Of a stretch of DNA of 23,376 bases, positions 6,065-14,758 are shown in pieces (position 1 is the first letter of the stretch; every line of letters begins with the position of its first letter). This stretch comes from SKVL01 sp046542915 (GTDB lineage Bacteria; Patescibacteriota; Minisyncoccia; Phycocordibacterales; CSBR16-193), in NCBI GenBank assembly GCA_046542915.1, contig JBKHAI010000006.1:1-23376 (forward strand), in the 5' to 3' direction. A program made the position numbers and the translations under genes. The notes below the pieces were generated by a model. The model ran no database searches. It was given only the letters and a program-made list of their open reading frames with translations, and was not told where the DNA came from.

Positions 6065-7792
6065 ATGGAAATTCAAGAAAAAATAAAGACCCGGATCTCC
6101 GGCATTTTAAAAGAGATGGGTATTTCAGAGCCGAAGGTGGATCTGGAGCATCCGAGTGATATGTCCTTCGGCGACCTTTCTGCCAATGTTGCTATGGTTT
6201 ATGCCAAAGAGTTTGGTAAAAACCCTCACCAGCTTGCTGAAGAGATCGCTTCCGAAGTCAGGAAGGTTTTGGATAATGATATAGATAAAATTGAAGTTGC
6301 CGGAGTCGGTTTTATAAATTTTTACTTCTCTCCGGCCTTCTTTGCTCGTTCTATCTCTGACATATACAAGGCAAAAAAACTCTTCGGATCCAACGAAGAA
6401 GGTCTTGGAGAGCGAATAATGATAGAGTACACTAACCCCAATCCTTTTAAGGACCTTCACGTCGGACATTTGATGACCAACACCATAGGTGAGTCACTCT
6501 CTAGATTGCTTGAATATACCGGCGCCACTGTTATTAGAGCTAATTATCAAGGCGATGTCGGACCTCATGTTGCCAAGGCCATCTGGGGAATGAGAAACAA
6601 TATAGATGACCGACCCGGGGAGGAAGCCGATCTTTTGGAAAAGGTCAAGTTCATAGGTGACGGTTATGTGGCCGGAAATTTGGCTTATGAAAAAGACGGT
6701 AAGGAAAAGGACGAAATTGATCTTCTGAACAGGGAGGTTTATGAGCAAAAAGATCCCGAGATCATTGAACTATACAGATGGGGACGTGAGGTAAGTCTTT
6801 TGTACTTTGAGAGTGTTTATCGGAAGCTTGGTACTTCTTTTGACCATTATTTCTTTGAAAGCCAAACATTTTCCATCGGTATGGAAATAGTGGAAGAGGG
6901 TTTAGAGAAAGGGGTCTTTGAAAGATCCGACGGAGCGGTCATTTTTCGTGGAAGTGAAGAGGAAGGACTCCATACCAGAGTTTTTGTCAATTCCTTGGGC
7001 TTGCCGACTTACGAGACCAAGGATCTGGGGCTTGCTGTCTTGAAAGAGAAAACAGAGAAGGATCTAGACCGCTCTATTGTTGTTACCTCCAATGAACAGA
7101 AGGACTACTTTCCGGTTATGCTTAAAGCTCTTTCCTGTTTTGATCCAGATACCGCGAACAAGACCTCACATATCTACCACGGAACATTGGTAACTCCTGA
7201 GGGGAAAATGTCCTCTCGCAAAGGCAATGTTCTGGGAGGCGGAACGATCCTTGAAGACATTGAAGAGACTGCCATCAAAAAAGTCCGCGAAGGGGGTCGG
7301 TTGTCTTCCGAAGAGAGTGAAAAGGAAACAGCCGAGCGTGTAGCCCTCTCTGCTTTTAGGTACTCCGTTTTAAAGCAAGCGACTGGTCGGGATGTTGTTT
7401 TTGATATGTCCCAAGCACTGTCGTTTGAAGGCGACTCCGGTCCTTATCTTCAGTACTCTTTCACCAGAGCTTCCTCTGTGGTCGAGCGAGCTCGTCAGGA
7501 AGGAATAGAACCGGAAGTAGCTAAAGAAAGCCCTTATCTTTCGGAACTGGAGCGTCTCTTGTACAGATTTCCTGAGGTGGTCCTGCGGTCGCAGAAAGAA
7601 TATGCACCACACTATATAGCTACATATCTTAATGCTATCGCTTCCGCTTTTAATAATTTCTACTCTCAAGAGAGGATAGCCGACCCTGATGATGAGTTCT
7701 CCGGGTATAAACTTCTTTTGACCGAAAGTTTTAGAGTGGCTATGAAAAACGGACTTTATCTTTTAGGTATAAAGACCCCTGAAAAGATGTGA
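6065..7792 (+). CDS. argS: ArgS, arginyl-tRNA synthetase
   Basis: 575 residues, typical for class I ArgRS. Charges tRNA-Arg with arginine. The N-terminal additional domain (about residues 1-110) is followed by the Rossmann catalytic core. The HIGH-type signature is HVGH (132-135), preceded by EYTNPNPFKDL, a strong ArgRS hallmark. The second signature is KMSSRKGN (381-388); most ArgRS lack a strict KMSKS, but this KMSSRKG form is widespread. The C-terminal DALR-type anticodon-binding domain starts near residue 460 and includes GPYLQYSFTRASSV just before it. TauE/SafE follows after 15 nt in the same direction, probably co-transcribed. Confidence 0.97.
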   Translation: MEIQEKIKTRISGILKEMGISEPKVDLEHPSDMSFGDLSANVAMVYAKEFGKNPHQLAEEIASEVRKVLDNDIDKIEVAGVGFINFYFSPAFFARSISDIYKAKKLFGSNEEGLGERIMIEYTNPNPFKDLHVGHLMTNTIGESLSRLLEYTGATVIRANYQGDVGPHVAKAIWGMRNNIDDRPGEEADLLEKVKFIGDGYVAGNLAYEKDGKEKDEIDLLNREVYEQKDPEIIELYRWGREVSLLYFESVYRKLGTSFDHYFFESQTFSIGMEIVEEGLEKGVFERSDGAVIFRGSEEEGLHTRVFVNSLGLPTYETKDLGLAVLKEKTEKDLDRSIVVTSNEQKDYFPVMLKALSCFDPDTANKTSHIYHGTLVTPEGKMSSRKGNVLGGGTILEDIEETAIKKVREGGRLSSEESEKETAERVALSAFRYSVLKQATGRDVVFDMSQALSFEGDSGPYLQYSFTRASSVVERARQEGIEPEVAKESPYLSELERLLYRFPEVVLRSQKEYAPHYIATYLNAIASAFNNFYSQERIADPDDEFSGYKLLLTESFRVAMKNGLYLLGIKTPEKM

Positions 7793-7807
7793 TCTTAAAG
7801 ATGTTCT

Positions 7808-8572
7808 ATGTTTGAAGTAATTATACTTATTCTTGCGGGATTTGGAGCAGGTGTCGTTACGGGCTTGGCGGGGGTAAGTGCCGTAGTTATTGCCGCCCCT
7901 CTGCTTATTGTTTTTTTGGAATATCCTCCTTATTTGGCGATCGGAATTGCTCTGTCAATTGACGTTTTCTCTTCCTTCTCGGCGACTTTGATTTTTTATA
8001 AAAACCAAAAAATAAGGATAAGACCCACTATGATCTTGTTGGTGTCAGCCTTATTGGCAGTTTTAATTGGAAGTTGTCTCTCTCGAGGTACTCCTTCAGA
8101 CATCTTAAGTTTGGCGAGCGGTCTAGGGATACTTCTATCAGGAATATTTATGATATTAAAAAAAGAAAAGGGTCTTTCCTTAAAAGAAAAATTCCCATTT
8201 TTAAAAGATCATAAAATTATTTCTTTGATTTTGGGCGGTCTGTTTATCGGGACCATAGCAGGGGTCTTCGGAGCGGGAGGGGGTTTAATGATCCTGTTCG
8301 TTCTCGTTATTATTATGGATTATAAAATTCATGAAGCCGTAGGAACTTCGGTTTTCCTGATGATATTCATCGCTTTTTTGGGTGGATTTGCCCATTATTT
8401 AAATGCTCCCTTTTCTTTTTCACTTTTGGCTTTTGGAGCATTAGGTGGAATATTGGGGGCTGTTATTTCTTCAATATTTGCCAACTCTCTCAGTGAAGGT
8501 GCTTTAAATAAAATACTGGGAACCGCGATAGCTGTTTTGGGGACCTTATTAGTTGCAAAAACCTTGTTTTAA
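7808..8572 (+). CDS. TauE/SafE family membrane permease
   Basis: 254 residues, strongly hydrophobic, with about eight predicted membrane segments and no signal peptide other than the first helix. The family is built of two repeats, each starting with a Gly-rich signature, and both are visible: GAGVVTGLAGVSA near residues 12-24 and GTIAGVFGAGGGLMI near 158-172. Family members export sulfite, sulfoacetate or other small sulfur-containing or organic anions; the substrate here cannot be told. No sulfur-metabolism gene lies nearby. It follows argS by 15 nt and ends before a terminator-like hairpin, so it is probably the last gene of an argS unit. Family confident, substrate unknown. Confidence 0.85.
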   Translation: MFEVIILILAGFGAGVVTGLAGVSAVVIAAPLLIVFLEYPPYLAIGIALSIDVFSSFSATLIFYKNQKIRIRPTMILLVSALLAVLIGSCLSRGTPSDILSLASGLGILLSGIFMILKKEKGLSLKEKFPFLKDHKIISLILGGLFIGTIAGVFGAGGGLMILFVLVIIMDYKIHEAVGTSVFLMIFIAFLGGFAHYLNAPFSFSLLAFGALGGILGAVISSIFANSLSEGALNKILGTAIAVLGTLLVAKTLF

Positions 8573-8578
8573 TAAAAG

Positions 8579-8622
8579 AACTGATCATATAGATGGTCCG
8601 ATCACCATTGATCTGTTTTTTT
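8579..8622 (+). terminator. Terminator-like bulged hairpin after the TauE/SafE gene
   Basis: Left arm AAC-t-GATCA-[tatag]-ATGGT pairs with right arm ACCAT-TGATC-t-GTT around a ccgatc loop, with a 5-nt bulge and one T-T mismatch, and then runs into T residues to 8622. It ends the argS unit and lies just upstream of the ileS promoter. Confidence 0.6.
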
Positions 8623-8636
8623 GAAACACTATATTG

Positions 8637-8645
8637 TGGTATCAT
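8637..8645 (+). promoter_or_regulatory. Extended -10 promoter of ileS, nearly leaderless
   Basis: TGGTATCAT (TGn plus TATCAT at 8640-8645) ends 9 nt before the ATG at 8655. Almost the same string, TGGTATCATAA, precedes the AI-2E permease start at 19233. It overlaps the region of the alternative upstream TTG start, which argues for the ATG. Confidence 0.6.
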
Positions 8646-8654
8646 AAAGGCGTT

Positions 8655-11600
8655 ATGGGTGCTGAAAATTGGGAAAATAAAAAAGAAAAAAGTGAGAACG
8701 CTTTGGAAGAAGAGAGAATACTAAATTTTTGGGAGGACAACGATATCTTTAAAAGATCACTTGAAAAGCCGGCTCCGAAAGGTAATTTTGTATTTTACGA
8801 TGGTCCGCCCTTCGCGACCGGTCTTCCGCATTACGGACATATTTTGGCCGGTACTATCAAGGATGTTATTCCCCGTTACCAAACTATGCGTGGGAAATAT
8901 GTCCGACGTGTCTGGGGCTGGGATTGTCACGGTCTTCCTATAGAAAATCTCATTGAAAAAGAGCTGGGGCTCAATTCCAAAAAAGATGTGGAAGATTATG
9001 GTGTTGAGGAATTTAATCGTGCCGCTAGAGAAAGTGTCTTACTTTATGACAGAGAATGGAAAAGAATAGTACCACGTCTGGGAAGATGGATAGATATGGA
9101 AAACGCCTACAAGACGATGGATACTTCATACACCGAGTCGGTTTTTTATTCTTTTAGACAACTTCATGAAAAAGGTCTTCTTTATAAGGGCTTCAAATCA
9201 ATGCATATCTGTCCGCGTTGTGAGGCAACCCTTTCCAATTTTGAGGTAAATCAGGGGTATAAAGATATCAAAGATATCTCGGTTACCGCCATTTTTAAAC
9301 TGAAGGATGAGGGGCTTGATGAACTTGGCCTGAAAGGAGAAGACGTTAATGTTTTGGCTTGGACGACCACTCCGTGGACATTACCCGGGAATTCCGCTTT
9401 GGCGGTAAATCCCGAACTGGATTATGCTTTGGTCAAGAAGGACGGCTCTTACTACATCGTGGCCAAGGATCGCTTAGATGAAGTAATGGGAGAAGGTCTG
9501 GAGTCGGAAAAGATCTTTAAAGGAAAGGATCTGGTCGGTTATTCTTATGAACCCCTTTTTGACTATTTTGTGGATGTTGATCTCCATGGTGATAAGGAAA
9601 AGGGGTGGAGAATATACTCGGCTGATTTTGTTACCACCGAAGAAGGAACCGGTATAGTTCACATCGCGCCCGCTTTCGGTTCGGATGACTATGACCTTTC
9701 ACTGGAGCATAATATTCCTTTTATTCAGCATATAGATATGCGTGGTCGGTTCATTGAGGAGGCCGGAGAGTTGGCCGGAAAGCCGGCTAAGCCCAAGGAT
9801 GATCACACCGCCACTGATGTGGAGGTTATTAAAATACTGGCCGGGAAGAAGAAGCTCTTTGCTAAAGAGAAGATGGTTCATTCTTATCCTCACTGTTGGC
9901 GTTGTGACACCCCGCTTTTGAATTACGCTACTGATTCTTGGTTTGTCGCGGTGAGCGACATAAAGGATAAGTTGGTTAAGGAGAACGAAAAAGTTAACTG
10001 GGTGCCGGAGCATATCGGGACCAACCGCTTTGGAGAGTGGTTAAAAGAGGCCAAAGATTGGTCTGTTTCTCGTGCCAGGTTTTGGGGAACCCCTTTGCCG
10101 GTATGGGAGTGTCGGGACTGTGAAGAGTATTTTGTTGCCGGTTCTTTTGAGGAGATAACCCAAAATTCCAATAATCAGTATCTAATAATGCGACATGGAG
10201 AAGCTGAAAGTAACGTCAAAGACGTTTTAAGTTCCGATCCCGCGACCTCTCACCATCTGACCGAAAAAGGTAAAAAGCAAGTTGCTGATTCAGCTCAGAA
10301 AATAGCCAATGACCCTCCCGATGTTATAATAACTTCTGATGTTTTAAGGACCAAAGAGACCGCTCAAATAGTAGCCGAGGCTTGCGACATACCATCCGAA
10401 GATATCGTGGAAGAACCTCGTCTTCGTGAGCTTGATTTTGGTGATATTGATCTACATCCTGTCAAAGAATACCGTGATCTTTTTGAGGACTGGACCGAGG
10501 GATTTGAAAAACCGATACCGAAAGGGGAGAGTTATTTGGACGTCAAAAAAAGATTGGGATCCCTTCTGGACGAGCTGGAGGTTAAGTATGCCGGCAAGCG
10601 TATTTTGTTGATCTCTCACAACGCTCCTTTGTGGCTTCTGTCTTGTGTTGCGAGATCTCTTGATAGAAAAGAGACCATTGATCTAAGGGGCGACAAAGGT
10701 TGTGATTTTATAGAAAATGCTGAAGTTAGAGAGTTAGATCATAAGATCCTACCTCATAACGAGAACTACGAGATAGATATGCATCGTCCTTATATTGACT
10801 CCGTTTTGCTTACTTGTTCTTGCGGTGGAGTAATGAAAAGAGTGCCCTATGTTTTTGATACTTGGTATGACTCCGGATCGGTTCCTTTCGCTCAGATACA
10901 CTACCCCTTTGAGAATAAAGAAGATCTTGAAAAGAAAGACAGTCCTTACTTCCCGGCCGATTTTATCGCCGAAGGGCAAGATCAAACCCGCGGTTGGTTT
11001 TATACTCTACTGGTTCTATCAACGGCTTTGTACGGACAGACTCCTTTTAAGAATGTGGTCGTCAACGGTACCGTGTTAGCGGAAGATGGTAAGAAAATGA
11101 GTAAAAGCTTGAATAACTATCCCGACCCGATGGATATGGTGGATCGCTATGGCGCTGATTCTGTTCGTTATACCTTACTTGCATCACCAGCGGTGCGGGC
11201 CGAGGATCTGGCCTTCTCCGAAAGTCGTGTTGACGAGGTATCCAAGAAGTTGATCAACCGACTAATGAACGTCGTTTCTTTTTATAAAATGCACGAAGCC
11301 GGGCTTTCGCAAGAAAAACAGAAAGTCGGTGAGGCCAAAAAGCTGGACATCTGGATGGAAAGTCGGGTTATGGAAACCGCCGAGAAAGTAACTTCAGGAC
11401 TTGACTCATATGAGATAAACCAAGCCGCCAGACCTTTAATGGATCTGGTTGATGACCTTTCCACTTGGTATATCCGCCGTTCCCGTGATCGTTTTAAGGA
11501 GGACCCGGCTGATTCTTTGAGGTGTCTTCAAGTGATAAACGAGACCCTGAAGGATATTGCTCGTTTAATGGCCCCGATCACACCTTTTACTGCCGAGAGG

Positions 11601-12176
11601 GTCTTTGAAGCAGTCAGGTCCGACGGTGATCCGGAGAGCGTACATCTGGATGAATGGCCGGAGGTAAAAGAATACGATCAAAAGATCTTGGACGATTTCC
11701 GTGAGGTGAGAAGGGTGATCTCTCAAGGGTTGGAGAAACGATCTGAAGCCGGAGTCAGAGTTCGCCAACCACTTCGTAAATTGTCTCTAAAGGAATTGCC
11801 GGTATCAATTTCCGAAGATCCGGAGTTGCTTCAACATATCTGTGCGGAAGTTAATGTTAAAGAAGTTCGGAAAGACCCGAGTCTCGATTCGGATATTTCT
11901 CTGGATACCAAAATGACGCCGGAGCTTGTCAAAGAAGGGGAGATACGTGATCTGGTAAGAACTTTGCAAAGCTATCGTAAAAAAGAAGGATTTACTTCCG
12001 AAGAAAAGGCCAAGATCCTGGTTGAAACTGATGATCTTGGTAAAGACCTTCTACGAGACGCCGCATCAGAACTTGAAAAAACCGTAAAGATCTCCGAGGT
12101 CTCTTTTGGCGCACCGAAAGACCCCTATACCTTTAAGATCGGAGATAAGCAATTTCTAGTAGAGATGAAAAAGTAA
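8655..12176 (+). CDS. ileS: IleS, isoleucyl-tRNA synthetase with an inserted histidine-phosphatase domain
   Basis: 1173 residues from ATG 8655; an in-frame TTG at 8634 would overlap the promoter and is rejected. Charges tRNA-Ile. Order: Rossmann core with HYGH (59-62); CP1 editing domain with TTPWTLPGNSALAVNP and GTGIVHIAPAFGSDD; return to the core at SRARFWGTPLPVWEC; then an in-frame insert of about 195 residues; then DMHRPYIDSV, VFDTWYDSGS, KMSKS (814-818) and a C-terminal anticodon-binding domain. The sequence style (DMHRPYID, VPFAQIHYPF) is that of the eukaryote/archaeal-like IleRS type. Without the insert it would be about 975 residues. The insert carries a complete histidine-phosphatase signature and lies between two cysteine pairs, Cys486/489 and Cys721/723, that in relatives form one zinc ribbon. 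recO follows 20 nt downstream. Confidence 0.96.
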   Translation: MGAENWENKKEKSENALEEERILNFWEDNDIFKRSLEKPAPKGNFVFYDGPPFATGLPHYGHILAGTIKDVIPRYQTMRGKYVRRVWGWDCHGLPIENLIEKELGLNSKKDVEDYGVEEFNRAARESVLLYDREWKRIVPRLGRWIDMENAYKTMDTSYTESVFYSFRQLHEKGLLYKGFKSMHICPRCEATLSNFEVNQGYKDIKDISVTAIFKLKDEGLDELGLKGEDVNVLAWTTTPWTLPGNSALAVNPELDYALVKKDGSYYIVAKDRLDEVMGEGLESEKIFKGKDLVGYSYEPLFDYFVDVDLHGDKEKGWRIYSADFVTTEEGTGIVHIAPAFGSDDYDLSLEHNIPFIQHIDMRGRFIEEAGELAGKPAKPKDDHTATDVEVIKILAGKKKLFAKEKMVHSYPHCWRCDTPLLNYATDSWFVAVSDIKDKLVKENEKVNWVPEHIGTNRFGEWLKEAKDWSVSRARFWGTPLPVWECRDCEEYFVAGSFEEITQNSNNQYLIMRHGEAESNVKDVLSSDPATSHHLTEKGKKQVADSAQKIANDPPDVIITSDVLRTKETAQIVAEACDIPSEDIVEEPRLRELDFGDIDLHPVKEYRDLFEDWTEGFEKPIPKGESYLDVKKRLGSLLDELEVKYAGKRILLISHNAPLWLLSCVARSLDRKETIDLRGDKGCDFIENAEVRELDHKILPHNENYEIDMHRPYIDSVLLTCSCGGVMKRVPYVFDTWYDSGSVPFAQIHYPFENKEDLEKKDSPYFPADFIAEGQDQTRGWFYTLLVLSTALYGQTPFKNVVVNGTVLAEDGKKMSKSLNNYPDPMDMVDRYGADSVRYTLLASPAVRAEDLAFSESRVDEVSKKLINRLMNVVSFYKMHEAGLSQEKQKVGEAKKLDIWMESRVMETAEKVTSGLDSYEINQAARPLMDLVDDLSTWYIRRSRDRFKEDPADSLRCLQVINETLKDIARLMAPITPFTAERVFEAVRSDGDPESVHLDEWPEVKEYDQKILDDFREVRRVISQGLEKRSEAGVRVRQPLRKLSLKELPVSISEDPELLQHICAEVNVKEVRKDPSLDSDISLDTKMTPELVKEGEIRDLVRTLQSYRKKEGFTSEEKAKILVETDDLGKDLLRDAASELEKTVKISEVSFGAPKDPYTFKIGDKQFLVEMKK
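10165..10760 (+). other. Histidine-phosphatase (phosphoglycerate-mutase-like) domain embedded in IleS
   Basis: Encoded residues about 504-702 of IleS. The catalytic signature LIMRHGEAESN gives Arg513-His514-Gly515 (the phospho-accepting His in the RHG motif). Arg565 lies in TSDVLRTKETA, the acid/base candidate Glu592 in RLRELDFG, and the second catalytic His655 in LLISHNAPLW. All five residues expected of an active branch-1 histidine phosphatase are therefore present, and about 195 residues is the size of a whole single-domain enzyme of the SixA/CobC/PGM kind. Domain edges are estimated from where IleRS similarity stops and resumes. The substrate is unknown. No stop codon or frameshift separates it from IleS on either side. 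Confidence 0.9.
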
Positions 12177-12196
12177 AAAGATCTGATCAACTCTTT

Positions 12197-12787
12197 ATGA
12201 AGTACAATATCTACGATACTCAGGCGCTCGTTTTGAAGAATTTTGCTCATCGGGAAGACAGTTGCTCGGTGCTTTTGTTCACTCGCGAGTTCGGCTGCCT
12301 TTATGCTCAGGCTCAAGGAGCCCGCAAAATATCTTCCAGACTGCGATCAGGATTAACCGAGTCCAGTTATGTGACCGTGGGGCTTTTGTCCGGAAAAGGA
12401 GGTTGGAGAGTTACTTATCTGCTTCCTCATTCCAATATATTCTTCTCACTCGGAGATCGGCCGGAAGCTAAGAGAGTGATAGCGAAAATAATGTCCATTT
12501 GTGCTCATCTGTTGGGGGAAGGATTGGAAGACCGGAGAACATTTGATCTTGTCATAGAAGGTTTTATGCGGATATCAAACAGTGAAGATAATGGTCAAAG
12601 CATTCGAGAGACAGAAAGGGTCATCATGCTGAACATTATGTATTTATTGGGCTATATTAAGCATTCTTCTTACGCTCGTTTTATGCAAGTTGATGAAAAG
12701 GAAGATGAGGAGAACTTTCTTAATACCGCCGTCTCACAGCGGGAAATAACTAACGAGATAAACAAAGCACTTAACGCCGCTTGGTGA
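12197..12787 (+). CDS. recO: RecO, recombination mediator (short form)
   Basis: 196 residues. RecO helps load RecA onto SSB-coated single strands in the RecFOR pathway. The N-terminal OB-fold is recognisable (about residues 1-80): TQALVLKNFAHREDSCSVLLFT, then GCLYAQAQGARKISSRLRSGL, matching the family's EGD-x-L-x-FT and A-x-GAR patterns. The rest is helical. Canonical RecO is about 240 residues with a C-terminal helical part that often contains a four-Cys zinc site; here there is a single Cys in each of a few places and the protein ends early. It follows ileS by 20 nt with no terminator, so it is probably co-transcribed. Other RecFOR genes are not in the window. Confidence 0.8.
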   Translation: MKYNIYDTQALVLKNFAHREDSCSVLLFTREFGCLYAQAQGARKISSRLRSGLTESSYVTVGLLSGKGGWRVTYLLPHSNIFFSLGDRPEAKRVIAKIMSICAHLLGEGLEDRRTFDLVIEGFMRISNSEDNGQSIRETERVIMLNIMYLLGYIKHSSYARFMQVDEKEDEENFLNTAVSQREITNEINKALNAAW

Positions 12788-12817
12788 ATGTACGTTTTTT
12801 TAAATAAGATTTTGTTA

Positions 12818-12823
12818 TATAAT
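12818..12823 (+). promoter_or_regulatory. -10 element immediately upstream of the 12831 gene, leaderless
   Basis: A perfect TATAAT ends 7 nt before the ATG at 12831, so the predicted first transcribed base is at or next to the A of the ATG. The -35 position (12795-12800) is TTTTTT. This is the clearest leaderless candidate in the window. Confidence 0.6.
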
Positions 12824-12830
12824 CATTCTG

Positions 12831-14726
12831 ATGAGGTTTCATAGACGTGGAAAACAAAAAGGAATAAAAGGAGCTAGGGAAAAACTTAATTATAATGAGC
12901 GGAAAGAAGAGAGGAATAAAGAAAGAGACCCTTGGCAAGATCTTAATAAAGGTCAAGACTCGCGAGTAAAGACCGAACCGCAAAAAAAGAAAGACCAAAA
13001 AGAGACAAAGAAGAAAAGGTCTTGGCGGAGCTCAATTGATAAGGATAAGCAAAAAAGATCCCGACTCGGTGTTTATTTATATATCTTCTTAGCTGCATCC
13101 GTGGTTTTTTTTCTTGTGGCCGTTGGGGCGGCGACCTATATGTTCTTTAGTGGCGGCATCTTCGTTTCTGCCGACAATGTTGATATGGAGGTAGAAAGAA
13201 TTGATTCGGATGAGCCGATCTCTGCCGGTGATTCGGTCAAACTGAAGATCCGTGTCAAAAACAACAATAATGTCAGTCTTTACAATACAAATATCGTCTT
13301 GCGTTACCCTGAAGGGGCTCGTGATCCTTCGGATACAACTTCTCGGAAGTCTTCTCAAAGAATAAAGGTCGGTGACCTGAGAGCTGGTGGGGTTAAAGAA
13401 ACGGAAACCGAGTTTGTGATGTTTGGTGAGGAAGGTGGTGATTACTCTTTCGGTGCCAACTTTGAATTTACCATAGAGGGATCGGATGCCGAATTTTCAA
13501 AAAGCAAGACCTTCGATCTGAAATTGGACCGAACCCCCGTTTCCGTGGATATTGAAGGTCCCAAAGAGGTTTTTTTAAACGAAGACCGCGAATATGTGAT
13601 CAAAGTCCAGTCTAATGCCGATGAGACGCAAGAGAATATATTGGTGAAGCTGGATTATCCTTTAAATTTTTATATCTCGGATTTCGGTCAAGATATGGAT
13701 AAGGATTCTTGGTTAATAGAGTCTTTAGCCCCCGGCGAGGAGAAAGAGTTTACCTTTACTGCGATGTTCACCGAATCATCCGAGAGCGAGGTCAACAGAA
13801 CCGTTAATGTTTCGGTTGGACCTCAGGGGGACTCCTTTACCGAGGTCAATGATTCAAGAGTGGTCGTTGATATTGATGACAAACCTTTTGAGACAGAGGT
13901 AACCTTGGCTGATGACGGGCAGATCTCTTTCGGATACTTGGAGGAGGGTGAGTTCGTATGGAATAACCACTCCGGTGCCGATTTTGAAGTGGCTCGCCTG
14001 GAGATCGCTTTAAGGAACGAAGCTCTTCGGGAGTTTTCCGCCGAAGGTGCCCGAGAAAGAGGGGATTATCTGGTTTGGACCGATGAAGATGTTAATTTTT
14101 CCAATTCTGAAGGTGTTATCCCTTTTTCCTTTCGCACTGCCCTGAGAGAGGATCAAAAAGAACGAAAATTAGGTTTTGACATCTCTTTTGAAGGAGAAAC
14201 CCATCAGGGAAAAAGAGTTTCTTTTAATAAAGAAGGGGTTTTTGATTTTTTTACGACTTTTGACGTGGAAGTTGACTCTAATCTCTCTAGCAGTAGTGCC
14301 ATATCTCTCAGAGACTACCGCGAATCGGAAAAGTCAGATGTAACCTTGCGGGCGTTGGTCGGGATCGGTGATATTGAGGATGCCGAGGTAATAGCTAAAT
14401 TTCCGTCTTCTTTGAAGATCAGGGATGTCTCGTCTGATGACGAAGATGTTGAACTTAATGAGAACAACGAACTGCGATGGAGGTTGGGAGAGGTTGTTGC
14501 CGGAACCGGAATATGGGATGCCGGTTTTTCGGGCCCTATTCAAAGAAAGATTAACCTTGAATTGAACATTGACTCAGAAAAAGATCCGGACGATGTCTTA
14601 ATTGAAGAGATGATGATAACCGGAGTTGACAAAGAACTGGATGAAGATATTGAAAAGACCATAAGAGATATTCCCTTGGATGGACGATCGCCGGATCTCT
14701 TGGAAGAGTCCACAAAAAGAAGATGA
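12831..14726 (+). CDS. Single-pass membrane protein with long basic tail and acidic Ig-like exterior
   Basis: 631 residues, function not recognised. Residues 1-78 are extremely rich in Lys, Arg, Glu and Gln, with no hydrophobic stretch, and should be cytoplasmic or nucleic-acid-facing. Residues about 79-108 form one transmembrane helix. The remaining 520 residues are acidic and show repeating beta-strand patterns of CARDB/DUF11/COG1361-type Ig-like domains, for example SAGDSVKLKIRVKNNNN (start of the first), SLAPGEEKEFTFTAMF (second) and further units to about residue 600. Such modules are common in surface and adhesion proteins. Only one Met occurs before the membrane helix, at the chosen start, supported by the TATAAT just upstream. 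It lies between recO and glyS, 32 nt from glyS. The topology is confident; the domain family is moderate. Confidence 0.75.
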   Translation: MRFHRRGKQKGIKGAREKLNYNERKEERNKERDPWQDLNKGQDSRVKTEPQKKKDQKETKKKRSWRSSIDKDKQKRSRLGVYLYIFLAASVVFFLVAVGAATYMFFSGGIFVSADNVDMEVERIDSDEPISAGDSVKLKIRVKNNNNVSLYNTNIVLRYPEGARDPSDTTSRKSSQRIKVGDLRAGGVKETETEFVMFGEEGGDYSFGANFEFTIEGSDAEFSKSKTFDLKLDRTPVSVDIEGPKEVFLNEDREYVIKVQSNADETQENILVKLDYPLNFYISDFGQDMDKDSWLIESLAPGEEKEFTFTAMFTESSESEVNRTVNVSVGPQGDSFTEVNDSRVVVDIDDKPFETEVTLADDGQISFGYLEEGEFVWNNHSGADFEVARLEIALRNEALREFSAEGARERGDYLVWTDEDVNFSNSEGVIPFSFRTALREDQKERKLGFDISFEGETHQGKRVSFNKEGVFDFFTTFDVEVDSNLSSSSAISLRDYRESEKSDVTLRALVGIGDIEDAEVIAKFPSSLKIRDVSSDDEDVELNENNELRWRLGEVVAGTGIWDAGFSGPIQRKINLELNIDSEKDPDDVLIEEMMITGVDKELDEDIEKTIRDIPLDGRSPDLLEESTKRR

Positions 14727-14758
14727 TCTTTATTTAAAACTTAATTAATTAAAATAAT

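Noticed and set aside
8634..8654. In-frame TTG start of ileS, adding 7 residues
   Set aside because: The extension overlaps the extended -10 TGGTATCAT, and the ATG at 8655 is followed by a normal IleRS N-terminus.
10426..10611. A second open frame inside the ileS phosphatase insert
   Set aside because: It is in another frame of a region whose IleS frame shows all phosphatase motifs; no start signal supports it.
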